The position numbers and the translations under genes are program-made. Shown piece by piece: positions 14,785-28,674 of a stretch of 64,000 bases of DNA. The stretch spans positions 67,030,578-67,094,577 of the forward strand of contig NC_091014.1 of NCBI RefSeq assembly GCF_041296385.1, written 5' to 3'. Positions within the stretch are counted from its first letter, which is position 1. Every line of letters begins with the position of its first letter. Origin of the DNA: Aphelocoma coerulescens. Taxonomy: Eukaryota > Chordata > Aves > Passeriformes > Corvidae. Under the pieces are notes generated by a model, which saw only the letters and a program-made list of their open reading frames with translations, was not told where the DNA came from and ran no database searches.

Positions 14785-15222
14785 CAGATGGAGAAATGAT
14801 CAGAGGGCTGGGGCACCTCTGCTGTAGAGACAAGCTGAGAGTTGGTGTTGCTCAGCCTGGAGGAGATTGAGAGTCCAGGGAGACCTTATTGTGGCTTTCC
14901 AGTATTTAAAGAGGGCATGTAAGAAAGATGGGAACAGACATTTTACCAGGGTTGTGTGGTGATAAGGCTTTTAAGCTAAAAGATGATAGATGCAGACTGG
15001 ATTTAAGGACGTACATTTTTTTATGATGAGGCTGGTGAGGCACAGGAACAGGTTGCCCTGACAAGGTCGTCGATGCCCCATCCCTGGAAATATTCAAGGT
15101 CAGGTCAGACAGGGCTCTGAGCAACCTGATCTAGTGGAAGATGTCCCTGCTCATTGCAGGGAGGTTGGGCTAGATGACCTTGTAAGGTCCCTTCCACCCC
15201 AAACTCTTTGGTGATTCTATGC
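14785..15222 (+). mobile_element. CR1 LINE fragment, sense, old
   Basis: The segment opens with GAGAAATGATCAGAGGGCTG and continues through CTCAGCCTGGAGGAG, both characteristic of the end of CR1 ORF2. It runs through the 3' UTR (GGTTGGGCTAGATGACCTTG, then GTCCCTTCCACCCCAAACTC) and stops at a single GTGATTCTATG octamer. Many substitutions and small indels break the frame, so this is an old, inactive copy. Confidence 0.9.
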
Positions 15223-15450
15223 TGAATTCCTAAGCATTCACCACTGACACTTGTCTGCAGTTCACCTCTTAAATTTTGAGATAAGTGAGGTTCAAGCCTT
15301 GGCATAGTACAAGATTTTATATTAAAAAGAGATGAGCTGTGGTGACTAGCTCATGTTCCTGCTAACAAATAACCTTTTCAGTGTCATGCCACCAGCTTGT
15401 ACAGAGTAGTGAAGAAAAGGTGCTCAGGACCACACCACTGACTTACATGG

Positions 15451-15930
15451 AACCACGGAGTCACGGAACGTCTGAGGCTGGAAGGGACCTCTCCAGGTCC
15501 TCTGGTCCAAGTCCCCTGCTCAAGCAGGGGTACCTGGGTCCATTGCCTTGGGCTGTCTCCAAGGAGGGAGACTCCCCAGCCTCTCTGAGCAACCTGCTCC
15601 AGCACTCAGTCACCCACACAGAACAAAAGTATTTCCTGGTGGTCAGACAGACCCTGCTCTGATTTACTCTGTGCCCCTTCTGTCACCAGTGAAAAAGGCC
15701 CAACTCCACCTTCTTTGCATCCTCCCTTCAGGTATTTATATCCACTGATGAGATTCCTCCTGACTCTTCTCCAGGCTAAACAGCCCCAGTTCTCTCAGCC
15801 CTCCCTCACACGAGAGATGCTCCAGTCCCCTCATCACGAGTGGTGCTTTGCTGGACTCTCTCCAGTAGTCCCCTATTCCTCCTGCACTAGGGAGCCCAGA
15901 ATTGAATATAGCACTTCAGTGTGGCCTGGG
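15451..15930 (-). mobile_element. CR1 LINE fragment, antisense, old
   Basis: On the + strand the order is degenerate tail octamers, GGCTGGAAGGGACCTCTCCA, a Cys/Pro-rich antisense ORF2 end, and CCAGGCTAAACAGCCCCAG followed by GAGATGCTCCAGTCCCCTCA. This is the complement of the CR1 3' region. It lies 228 bp from the sense CR1 fragment at 14785-15222, so the two form an inverted pair from separate insertions. Sequence to about 16010 may be a decayed extension. Confidence 0.88.
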
Positions 15931-18900
15931 TTCTGCCTAGAGAACTCCTGGATCTTCTGGGGACAAGGTTCTGAACTGTCTGGGAACTCCTGGGCAGGAA
16001 TGTCCTAAAGGGCAGCCAAGAGAGGTGCCAGTCCCTGTGTTGGGCTTAGGGAACTCTTCTTATGGGATAAAAGCAACTTTTAACTAGTTAACCAATTTTG
16101 GAAGGAGGAAATTATCTATCAGGGTGTTTTCCTGGGATCTTTCTTGGCAGATGGGGCCTTTTTGTCTAATCCATTTATTCCTGTTTTCTGGGAGAGGAGA
16201 AGGCAGTAGAAAACTGCTCCAGTGAAGGAGCTTAAACAGGATCAAGGCAGGAACAGTAACCTTGTCAGGAGCAGTCTCATAGGTAGGAAGTGACAGACAA
16301 TCCAAGAGTAGGTTTACAGGCATGGAAATTTGTTGCCCACTGTCCTTGGTCCAAGGTTTAAAAGCAGCTCAGCTGCTTCTGTACTAGCAGATGTTAAGCA
16401 TATGATATTTACTCACCAGTTTTCTATGCTACCACTTAAGTTTTCTTGCTGCAGGCACTGAGTAGTTTCACCACAAGTTCTGCTGCTTCTCTAGCACTTT
16501 TGGGTATCAGGTGAAGCTCATGACTTTGTTTTTCACAGGGGCACTGACAGAGTCACAAAGGATATTCCGAAGAATTGTTGGCTAAATATGACTGGAGGGC
16601 TGCTATGTCTTTTTAATGATGTTTGCCAAAAAATGGTGGCATTCATATTCTGCACCTAATTAGATTTTTTTTTCATATGGTTTTGTTTTTTCCTCAGAGA
16701 ACCAACTTTTTTCCCTGTTATCAGTTCGAAGGTCTTGACTGTAGTATATTAGTGTATATTTCTGAAACACTTTACTCACTGTATTAAAAAAGTGCTTTAA
16801 AAGTTGCTGCTATTACACCTTACAAGAAAACCTCTCAGTAATGTGCATGTTAATTCCTGTGCTGGCTGTGAACAGGCAGGCAAACCTTAAGGGTGTGAAC
16901 TACTCACAATATTAGACCAAGCAAAGGATCTAACTACCAAAGTCCAAACGTAAAAGTTTCAGTAAAATAATTGTACCAGCGAAAAAAAAGGTGGGTAAAC
17001 TCTATCCAGTTATCTTCTCAGGCAGCAGCCTAATGGGCATTGCAGGCAAGTTTTAAACCTAATGAGGCAGCTGCCTAAAAATCATGTGGGAGAGGATCAT
17101 TTTGTTGAAAAACCACAGCAGTTACGGAACCTTAAATGTTATGACTCAGCAATCATTAGATTCAACAATAAATCTTGTTGATCACCACAGCCAAAATAGG
17201 ATTACAAAGTATTTTGCTCTTTGGTCTTCCAACAGTCATCAGCCCAGGGCCTTCCAGAATTGCTTTCTTTTCTGTTTAATAGTTACTGACTTAAGGCCTC
17301 AACACATCTGCAACTGTGTCCTTTCTTTGTAGGTGCTGTATAGACCCTTCTCCTGGAAAATCTTTCTTGACGCTTAAAACTCGGAGCTGCACTTTCTGAG
17401 CCAGGAAACCCTTCAATATCACTAATGCTTGATGGCTTGGACACTTTTATTTGAATTGCTCCCTTAGCAGCCTTGTGCTGAGCATCCTTGCCTGAAAGTT
17501 TGGATGTAAGCCTTAATATCAGTGGGTAAAAACAAAAAAATCTGCCAGGTTTAATGATCTTCAGCAATATAACCCCATTGAGGGAAATACTCTGACCTCT
17601 TCCTCTTCATCTCCAGTACATGTTAAAGTAGAAAGGCTGAGTTTCTTTCATAAATAGCCTGAAGCTTAAAATCATGGGAAACCTGTCACCTGTGATTAAA
17701 TAGCAATGTAAAACTGCTTCAGGAATAATTACTTGGAAATCTTACGTAGGTAAGAAGGTTGCATTACACCTCACATTTCTCATATTGGCTGTAGACAGAG
17801 CTTGCTTTCAGATACATCACTGTTGTCATGTCATGCTCCTAAAAAAAATATCTAGGGTTTGTTGCTTGTTGTTTTTTTTTAATAGAGCAGTAATGGGAAT
17901 TGTGCCAGTTATATGGAATTACTATTTGTAATGTTTATTTTTTAAGTAATTTTGATTTTTTTCTTTGATTCTAAACCACTTTTTATTCCTCCCACCAGTG
18001 CAAGTATTCTAATACAACAAATGCAATGATGGAAGCCTTTCTGGTTTGAAATAACCTTTCTAAGAAACTAATGCAAAGGAAGGACAAAAAGGGAATATGT
18101 AACCTTTTTGGAATAGTATTATCACCCCTGAATAATTGCTAAGAATGCACTCCGAGACAGCACAAATGTAGAGGTGACAGAGTTAAAGTCAGTGCCCCTT
18201 TTGTGTCTGTTTTTTGTTAGTAGGACACCCAACTTGGATGGAGTTGTGATTTCACATTAAGAGGACATGACTAAGCTGCTAAAAGGCTTCTCAGTATTCT
18301 GAATCATATCCCCTGTAATGCACCGAGTCCCAGCCAGCCCTGAACGCAAATTTGATGAAAATTCAAGAATCAGTTGATGAGCATTCAGAGGAATAAGCTA
18401 TTCACCAACCCTGTAAACATTTATCAGGCTTCACCCTAAACACAGCAGGGTCTGCTTTACTGTGTGTGTAAAGGAGCAGCAAAACCAAAAGTCAGAGGGG
18501 AACCTAAAGAAAGATGGTTTATACCTTCATGGTTTTTACAGGTAAATTACTTTATAAAAGTCAGGCTGATGTTATTTATTTTGCACCTGGCCACACAGTC
18601 CTTCCAAAATGCAACAGCTATGTACTAAGATTTGAATTAGAAAATTAGTGAGATGTCTATTAAACAGCTACCAAGGCTGCTTTAGGGAACTTACACGAGA
18701 TCAGACACTGCTTTTCTTAAGCACCAGTTAAATCCTCTCTGTAGTTTGTTGATAGCCATAAGTCCAAACTGATATCTGTTTTTATCTATTTGCATCAGAT
18801 ATGAGGCCAAAAAACAAACACCAGGGTTTCCATACATCTTTATTCCAGTTTGGATTGGCAACTGTTTTTAAAAGCAGAATCCCCAAAGGAAAACCTGGCA

Positions 18901-19944
18901 CCACAGACATCTGAAGTGGGAACTGCCTGGAGGATGGACAGTAGTTAATGGCAGGTTGGGTCATTACAGAAGCAGATGTCACTTTGACATTGTTTTGACT
19001 CACTTGGTGCCTTTGCAAGCCCAAAGGCCAAGACTTGCTTCATTACCATAGAGGGAATTTCAGGTACCTAATTAGCAGGTGCTGTGTTGGCCTGGTAACC
19101 ATTGAAGTACTAAATTAAGAATCAGTAGAAAATTGAATTATTCAGATGTGTAATGATGACAAGCATGCTTTTCTCACCTGTCAGTTGCAATCTGTTCCAC
19201 TGGCAAATCCAAAGTTCACTGGCAGAAGAGTGCAACCCTTGCTGTAAACTCCTGTTAGATGACATTGCAGGAACTTTCTGAAAAGGGCACCAAATAGAGG
19301 AGTCTGCCCCTTGTTTGTTTGTCATGCCACCTCAGTGTGCGTATTAGTAGCAATGTACTTATTCCAGTTCTCAAGAACAGGTTTATGCTGTGCTATTTCA
19401 GCTCCCTGTTAGCACTTTCATGCTCTGGTTATTTGCTGCATAACGATTTTGGTGATAGGAACCGGTGAGTGCTCAGCCTGCTGAGGATGTTTAGATCAAT
19501 GCTTCCATATTTACTGAGATACTTACTTAGATATCCTTCATCAATGAAGCACAAAGGTGGCATTCTGCCCCACTTTGATTTCTGGGTGCTGCATGAAGGA
19601 AATGAGAGCTATATGTAAAGCATGCAGAGTAGCATGGTTTTATCAGGGGTGTTCTGTGCAATTTCTCTTTACATTGAGGTTTATCCTTTTGTGATAATTT
19701 TTGTTGCTTTGTATCAATGCTCAGGCAAACAGAGGCATCAGAAAAGACACTGGTAAAGCACTGGGTGCTTCTTGTCACATGTGATTGTCAGCTCATGGAA
19801 TTCTGCTGCTGGGCTGTTCCCCGATGTGCACACAATGGCAGTGGCAGCACGTGGCACAAGCACAAGCCAAATGGCATTCCCTTGCAGCGGAAGGACGCTC
19901 AACAAGGTTCAGCATTTGTGCTGGCAGCAGATAACACCATGTCG
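15931..19944. other. Unique non-coding DNA between CR1 copies
   Basis: AT-rich DNA with short random frames only. I found no splice-flanked conserved exon, no transposon end and no RNA gene. Confidence 0.55.
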
Positions 19945-20769
19945 TGTGAGAGCGTTGGTCTGCTGGAGGTTAGGAAGGGATCTGGACAGGCTGGATCCAT
20001 GGGCCCAGGTCAGAGGTCTGAGGGTCCACAAGGCCAAGGGCCCGGTCCTGCCTTGGGTCACACCAACCCCCTGCAGCTCCAGGCTGGGGCAGAGGGGCTG
20101 GAAAGCTGGGAAAGGCCCTGGGGGTGCTGGGGACAGCGGCTGGACATGAGCCCAGGTGTGCCCAGGGGGCCAAGAGGCCAATGGCCCCTGGGCTGTGCCA
20201 GCCATGGGGTGGCAGCAGGGCCGGGGCAGTGACTGTCCCCTGTGCTGGGCACTGCTGGGGCCACACCTCAGATCCTGGGGCAGCTCTGGGCCCCTCAGGA
20301 CAAGAAAGGCATTGAGGGGCTGGAGCGTGTCCAGAGAAGGGAACGGAGCTGGGGAAGGGGCTGGAGCAGCAGGAGGGGCTGAGGGAGCTGGGAAAGGGGC
20401 TCAGCCTGGAGAAAAGGAGGCTCAGGGGGGACCTTGTGGCTCTGCACAACTCCCTGACAGGAGGGGGAGCCAGGGGGGGTCGGGCTCTGCTCCCAGGGAA
20501 CAAGGGACAGGAGGAGAGGAAACAGCCTCAAGCTGTGCCAGGGGAGGTTTAGACTGAATATTAGGGACAATTTCTTCAGCAAAAAGGTTGTCAAGCCATG
20601 GAACAGCCTGACCCGGGCAGTGTTTGAGTCATCATCCCTGCAGGGATTTGAAAGATGTGTGGGTGTTGTGCTTAGGGACATGGTTTAGTGGTGGACTTGA
20701 CATTGATGGGGTAACAGTTGGACTTGATCTTAAAAGTCTTTTCCAACCTAAATGATTCTATGATTCTAA
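19945..20769 (+). mobile_element. CR1 LINE copy D, sense, chimeric 3' end
   Basis: This is a 5'-truncated CR1 containing the last part of ORF2 and the 3' UTR, ending in ATGATTCTATGATTCTAA. From about 20011 to 20548 it is nearly identical to the copies at 32626 and 48085. After the GGGGAGGTT at about 20548 the sequence changes to a different CR1 tail (TAGACTGAATATTAGG, later TTAGTGGTGGACTTGACATT), unlike the GGTTGGACATCAGGAGG tail of the other two. Near 19968 it lacks roughly 10 bp present in the copy at 32626. Overlapping reading frames of 98 to 177 residues here are by-products of the repeat. Confidence 0.95.
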
Positions 20770-23700
20770 CAGAAAGCTCATCTCTACTTTTTGAAAGACT
20801 GACTGTGTTTCCATTTGAGTCAGTTTTGGGATTTAGTGCTTCCAATGATCCATGTTTTCTTCTTTCAAGGAGGGAAAATTAGATTAAAATCAAACTCAGA
20901 TTTAAGTAAACAGTCTGAGTAATAAACTGAATTGCTCTAACCCATAGTTTTGCTGTCGTTCTAACAATAACTTGTTGTAAAATGAAGGAAGGATTTGGAA
21001 TTGGTTCACATAGTAGATACCTAATGCTGAAAAGGGTCTCAGGTACTCTTGTGCAAGTAATTACACTTAGATGATTAAAATCCTAGTAATGAGCTCAGTA
21101 CAAACATCTCTGTGTGTATAAACAGATGAATTTTTTGTGTATACATAGATGAATGTACAGATATGAGGCAAGGCCTTGTGCTTTCTTCTTCAAAATTTGC
21201 AGCTGGGGGGAAAAAAATTGTGCCACTTTAGTCAAAATTTCCCTGTGGAAATTATTTTCCAGAGCAAATAGTATCTACATGAGCTTGTGCACAACAGTCA
21301 ATAACCTTTTGCCAAAGGACAGGGAAAGCAGTGAGACACTGGAGGGTTTCTGTGGCTCTGCCTGGGTTCAGTCCACAGCCTGCACCACCTCTTTGCCCAT
21401 CAAAATTTTTCTCTGCACTTCTCCTGAAGTCTGATAGTGTTGGGTGTGCTCAGGAGTTTGTGCAAGTTGCAGGCAGTTTGTCAAAGAGAAAATGCTGTTG
21501 TTTCTACCTGCTCAGAGCCCAAGCAAAGCACAATATCCCTTTTACATAACTTTTACACAGGAGGTGAGGCTTTTTACAGGACTGCTGTGCCTGGCAGCAA
21601 AGTTGGCTTTAGAGTTGAAGGAAAAGCACTTGTGACCTGCAGGACACAAATCCCTTGGAGAGAAGCTGTTTTCAGTAATTCAAGAGGCGTTTGTTACATT
21701 GAGCTGGGGAAATGTGGGCACAAAGTTTGCAGTGATGTGAGGGAAATCTCTCATGACTCGGAGGCTTGGCTTTGAGTGGATGTGGACCTCAGCCTTGCTG
21801 CACAGATTCCATCAAAGTCCCTTCTGCTCACAGGTGGGACCAGCTTTGCTTTAGTTTTGGGTTCTTGGGGGAAGTCATTCCCTACTGTCGTCCTTTCTAG
21901 CCTCAATTTATTCACCTAAGGCTGAAACTAGTTATACTCTATAAATAAACTTAGCAAAGCAGCTCTTTTAGGATTAATTTTTTAATCTCCTTTGTCTTTA
22001 TCCATAGGTTTCTATGGGGGAAACATAGAGGTAGAGTTTCTGTTACTAACTCATAATATTCACACCTATATTTATAATAATCATCTCTCAGAGTGAGGAA
22101 ATAGATTCTACTCAAGGTCACGAAAACAAAGCTGGAGTTTCAGAAATTTAGTAAATGGAAACATCAGATATATTTTGAAAGGTTAAGATGCCTTCTTTAT
22201 AATTTGCTTTTTTCTTACAGGAAGACTCATATTTAGATGAGATCTACCATGAAATAAAGGAGTCAAAAAAATTACTATTGGTAGTGAGACTCGTATACAT
22301 AGATATGAAATATGATGTTTAATCAACATGGATTTTAATTTTAACCCTTAACATGTGGCTTAAGAAAAAGGTAAAGAAAACCTCAGGTCATTCAGGGTCC
22401 TGGCTTACTCTGAATTTGCCTCAAATCAGTGCTCTTACTTCCATTGAAACTTGTCACACAACCTTGTTAAAGAAGGTCTTTGTTCCTTTTCAGTTTTGGA
22501 ATCAGTGTTTGACTGGGATAGAGCAACAAACATCCCAGTCAAAATGGAAGTGGGTTTTTGTTTTTTATTTAAAAGGAAGGGATGAGGACATTGTGATGGC
22601 TTTTATACATACAAAGAAAATGCAACTCCCATCAGCTGAGCAGGTGCTTAGAACAAGGCTTTAATGACAGCCTTAATGACAAGAAATTGTTTCTGTTTGA
22701 GGCCACTGTACCTGCATAAACTGAGGGGCAAGATGAGCCCAGAAGGTCTAATATTTTTCTTTACTATTTAACTAGAAAGGAATAATTTCTTCAGTGCTCT
22801 CCATTATAGCAAAAGTTATTATATTAGAAATAGTAAGAGAGATGAGCATGAGTCCATCTTGCTGCTGTTACTAGCAGCACATCCTGCTCTAAATGCATTT
22901 GCTGCTCTGCTGCAGTTTGATCCAGAAGTTATTTTACAGCTCCATATTATATATGAATAAAAACCAGTTTACTGTATATAGCCTTAAGCTGACTCCCCAG
23001 GTGCCCAAAAGTGCCAAGAGGACAAAGCACTGATATTTCCGTGGTTTTGAATTTTCAATGATTATGTCATTATGAAATTGTTAAAATGTAGATTGCTTTG
23101 GTTTTGTTTTACCATACTCTTGTGAGAGCTTTCAAACACCCAAAACTAGAAATAGGAATGGTATTTGTGCAGCCACCCTGCACTGTCTGTATTTTGGGTC
23201 CACATGACAGGTTATGGAATCTTAATTCCATTATAAAAAACCCCTAACCTCTTCGCCAGTATTTTGCATTTTTGTGGGACTTCCCACACTGGAAAGTAAA
23301 GTTCTGTGATATTTAAGGAATTTGAGCTTGGTAGAAGTCGAACTACAGTCAAGGGGAATTGCAACTTCCTTATGCATCAAAAGAAAAAAAAAATCATTAT
23401 TGTCTATGAAATCTTCACCTACCACACAACCTTAATGGAAAATCTGCAACAGTGGAGACACTGTCCAAAGTGAAGCACAGCTTGCTCAGGAAAAAAAAAA
23501 AGGCATGAAGTAAGTTCATGTTTTGACATTCCTGTGAAACAATTTTATGGACAAATTTCATGCAGATTCTGGGGAGAGGGTGTGTGTTATGTTTAGAAAG
23601 TTGCATTCAGCAAAAACTGGTCTTAAACATGAAAAGAAATAATATATGGAATAGCCAAAACCACGTACGCCAAATGTGAAAATAGAGAAACATTCCAGTT

Positions 23701-26700
23701 TTGGTAAACCACTCTCCTTTAAAAGCAGTTGGAAAGGTAATAAATGAGTTGCAATCACTCCCCTTGATATTAATTTTCACCCTAATGAAGCTTGATTTTT
23801 TTTTTCCCAGACTCTAGTACAGCAAAATTACAATTAGTGCTCAACCAGCGAGTGAACTGAATGCTACTTGTAATTACATCACCTTGGCAATGCAGAAGGA
23901 TTCTGCACAAGACTGACTTTGCATTTTAAATGGATTTTTCTATGGGAAAAATCACTCCTTATCAAAAAATGTGTTGAGGAAAATTCTGTATGGCTGCCTT
24001 GGGTGTCATGAGCACTTGAGAGGAGCCAGGTTCGCATTCAGCTCTGGCATTGCTTCAGTGTGTGACTTGGAAGAGTTGTTTGGCCTCTTTATCATTTGAC
24101 TTTCTGAAAAGCAAAATGAAGAAATTTATGTGCTGGGGGCTCAGAAAGCAAATCAAGATTTTTCTCTTAAATGTGGCAGTGCCTGGCAGCCAGTGCCAGG
24201 CTACTGGGACTTGTTTTACAAAGTAACAACATTTGCAGAGCAGGTTTTATTTCCTAGAAAATTAAAGCCTTTAAAGTTGTCCCTGTCTCTACCATCTTTT
24301 GAAAATCGTGGTCTATGCAGCTCCTTCTCATATTTGCAATCCACGATCTCTAAAGGAACACTTTTGTTGCCACAGGTCATGGAAAATTCACTGCTGGTAT
24401 TTGAGGCTTTCATCTTCAGAAACAGCTTGCAAAGGTGCACGGTGAAAAAGTCACAAATAATTTCACAGTCTTCTTCAGTTTGCTTGTAGAATACATTTAA
24501 AATTGGGTTTTAAAAAATGACACTTGGCATAGTTTGCAGTAAAACTTGGTGGAAAAAAATATCTTGAAATCCCAAGCAAAACATCTCAAAGAATTGTGCA
24601 TGGGGTTTCTCATGGAAACAAGAATGTTGTGGGGTGCTTTACAAAGCAAAAGCTCACAGGTGTTCAGGGTAAGAGGTGTTTTTAAAGGCAGGGGTTTCTT
24701 CCTCCAGTAATTTAGCACTAATTACAAACTGGTTCCTTCTGTGATGTGAGTCCAGAAGATTTATTCTAAGCCAGCACAGAAAAAAGGAATCAGAAGTTGT
24801 CCCTGTCATGTACTCAGAAAAATGAATCTTGAGGTGATTTTGGCTGAAGTCTGCTAAGGAATTAAAAGGAAGAAATTGTGGCTGGTGTCGATGGCCTTCA
24901 TTCACACTCTAAAATACAGAGTAATTGCTGTTGTCTATTTTCAGCAGAAACCTATAGGTTTTTAAGTCCATATAATTTTCCTGCCTTTACTGGAAACAGT
25001 TCACTCAAACTCATATTCTCCCAGTCCTGCTACTGATAAGGAATGAAGAGGGACTTAGCCTCTTAGAAAAAATTGCTGTTGTTATGCTCCAGTATTTACC
25101 TGAATTCCCTGAAATGCAATAATCTCTGTCAGTCTTAAAAATAAAAACGTTTACAAGTCTTCTTCACTTTAAAATAAAGTGGCTTTGCTAGGCATATAGC
25201 ATCGAGTGTTTTAGGAGTACAGCAAATACTGGTACAGCCAAATCCCAGATGTTCTCATTTTCCTTTGAGAAATCTGTGAAATGAAATAAAAAAAGTAATT
25301 ACTTCAAGTTGCACAACTTTCAAAGCTCGATCTCATGCTATGATTTTGTGACAGCTGTGAACACTCAGAGGACTCCCTCTTCTCTCTGATACTGTGCCAT
25401 CTTGTGAGTTTGGAGTGAATTTTAACAGGAGGTAAAGAAACAGGGTGGGATTGAAACAGCATCCCCTCTGAAGGTGAATGGCAACCCTCCAGCTCCCTGC
25501 AGTAGGAATGTAAAGTTTAGAGAGGTTTTGCATAAAGCACAGAGTGCAGGGATGTTATGGAGGATTGCTGGGGGTTCATGGGGACCTGAGAGCCACCATA
25601 TTTTTTTCTTGTCTCCCACCATTCCACTCTATTTTTCTTTGTTTAGAGGTAAGGTTACCTTTGTCCCTTTACATGAAATTGTTTCTTGGATAAAAACTTA
25701 CACTTTGAGCTTTCCCAACAATAGAGGCTTGCACCTGTGATCGTTTTAGGTGTGTGATCATTTTAGGTGTGTAAATAGCCAAAGAGTTGGAAAGAATAAA
25801 TGTTGCATTTCTGTACTGCTGCAGTTCCCTTAACTAGTACCTGTGCAGGGAGAGACTCAATTATCAGCCAAGCTCAGGCATTTAGGAGCTCTGTTTTCAA
25901 GGCCTGGATAAATATCTGGGGTTTTTAATGATGGAGGTGATAGGAAGTGAGAGTCTTTAGGCTACACTCTGCTGCTACTGTACTTTACAAAGAAACTCAA
26001 TTACGAGGTGACTTTACCAACACCAGATAGAGAACAAGTCTTGTTAATGTTACACAGGAAATACAATCCTGCATAACATGTTTAACTTACAGTTAATATT
26101 GCAAATTAAAGAGGATGTACGATTTGATCCTAACCAATTGAGATTTTAAATTAGATAAATGATTATAATTATGTGAAAATCTCCTTAAACGTTTCCTGAA
26201 CACGTCCCAATATGTATTATATAAATGCAAAAATCCTTCAGTCACTGAGACAAGTAGTGATATGACACTTCACATACCATAAAATATTACCCTGACCTAC
26301 ATGCTTTGAATGTGAACGTTATTTGTAAAAATTGAGATTTCTGTTTCCTAGAGCTGACCTTGAGTCAGTATTTTGCCTGTTTTCAGAGCTGAGATTATGA
26401 ACTGGAAGTATCTGGCCAAGTCTGCTAATCTTTTATTGCCACTTCATGTCATACTGCAAGCTATAGTTGGAAAGAATGTATTGCAATAATTTTTCTTAAT
26501 GTACTGTTCGATGGTTTCACAGAACTTTCCTTTTCTGTGACCACTCTGTTATTTCTTGTGGTAGAAAAATACTGAGTCCACAAACGAACCAGAAGAGAGT
26601 TTAAATGTAAAGACTATTTATCCAGGTGTGAGCACTGGTGCTACAAAGAGCTGTAGAATTAATCTGTGACGTCATGTCAGGGAAATTCTTCCTGACAGCT

Positions 26701-28674
26701 TTGCCTCAGCTTCCCACCTTTGGCACATCAACCTCTGACCTTCAAAACGTGGTGCTGGCTGCAGAGCTGGTTTTCTTAGGGTCATTCTGCACTAGGGCAC
26801 CCTTCTAAGTACAGTAGAAATAATTTTTCTTCTGTGTGAAGAAATTCTGCCTGGTTCTGCCTGGTTGTGCAGCCCTGCTCCACTCGAGGATCATGCTGCT
26901 TCTGGAGCAAAATGGGCTGCAGCTGCAGAGTGTGAAAAAGAGCTCCAAATTATCACCTCCTCCTCAGATCACCAGGGAAAATGTGCATCCCTAGAATTTC
27001 AGAGTCGTGCTACTGGGAACCCTGCTTCTGAAAGGAAAAGAAGTTTGAGGGATTTTTCTTCTTTTTACAAATCGACATTTATGAAATAATAACACTTTTG
27101 TCTGCAAGCTTTTGTAGAGCTCAGCTTGAATGCTGAACCTTTCAATGACATGAGGTTGCTTTCCATTGCTTAAAGACTTAAAACCTTGGTTTGGTGTGCC
27201 AACCTCAAGGCAAATTCATGCCATATGGGAATTGAGTCATAATGGTAAAAGCGGTCAAGGTTTTGCCCAAATTTTAGCTGTGTCACGTCTGTCTGAATCA
27301 GGGTCTTAGGAATAAGGATGAAAACTGAAGCAAGTACAGATTTCTGCAGTGGCTCATCAATCCTCTGAGATAACTGCCTTTTAAAATCCCACCTCTGTGA
27401 GATTTACACCTGCTTCTGTAGCTTCTTTTGGATCATGTCAAGTGAAATGGTACTGGGACTGTTTTATTTTGCCATGTACTACCTGTAAAATATAGAGAGT
27501 GAGCTAGGAAAATAACAAAGCCATTGTATTTTTAATCTTATCACTGACAGTTCTTTTGCTAAGAACTTGATGTGGATAATCCAACTTAGAATGGAGAAAT
27601 TAGTGTTATCAGTGCAAGGTTTTCAAGCTAAAGTCTGACACATTAATTACAGTTGATAAATGGTCTAGTTGAACATAAAATTTTCAACAATGGTATCCAG
27701 CAACCCATGTACAAATAATGAGCACAGTCAGTTAAGCTCTGCTTATAAATGAGTGTTTCATTGTGTTTTCCTCACCCTGAAGGTGTTTTTCTGAGCCTCA
27801 GTGCTGTCTGGAAAGCACAGATGTGCTTGAAGAAAACCCCTCTGATTTGGAATCAGAGATATTCTCTTCCATTCTCTCTCCCTTCTGAACTTACTCTCCT
27901 ATCTACGTAGTGGATATTCTGTGATATTTTAATAGCTGCTTTTTTGTTTTCCTATCATCTCTTGATGTTTGTGTAAGTCTGGAGTCTGGAACATACTGTA
28001 AGGGACTGTTGTTTCTTCTAAATATATTCATAATGTTGAGAAAAACAAAGAATGTAATTGTACAGTGCCCATAGGATAGGGACAGTCTATCAGTGATTAT
28101 ACACTCTATTTTTTTTTATCATATACAGTTTTTCTGAGTAGACACTTAATTTTGAGGGTTTGGTGGGGGCTTTTTCCTGTTTTTCCCTTTTTTTTTCTTC
28201 CTGAATTCACACTTACTGTCTTGGCCTTTATGATCAGAGAAATAAAAAAGCAAATTTTTTGCTTTTCTTTTATAGTTTGCTGTTCTTACTGTAGAAAAAT
28301 CATATTCTTCATACACTTATTGCTGTAAAATACAAAGTGTTTATAGGGCAAATGTATCCTCTGCTGGTTAGGTGGGATAATGTGGAATTGATCTTCCCTG
28401 GATTCTTCAGTTGGCACTGAACACTGGAAGTACTTACAGTTATTCTTTCATTTTCACTGCTTTGTGGCTGCACTGTGCATTTTTTTCCTGGTGATGTCAT
28501 AGATTTAACAATGCTTTTACTGAATATGTTTTGTCACAGTGCTCTGGCACCATCAGGTCCCAGGGATTCCCAGTGCTGGATGTTTTCTGCATCACTGGAA
28601 AGCACATCCCTAAAAAGGTCTTCAATATTAAACAGTTTCTTAGTGAGAAGAGACTTATGATCTGTCTTTGAGTG
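20770..28674. other. Unique AT-rich non-coding DNA, no gene seen
   Basis: The longest frames are about 120 residues and look random: no domain, signal peptide or repeat pattern. A and T runs are scattered. No transposon, RNA or exon could be supported. Confidence 0.55.
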
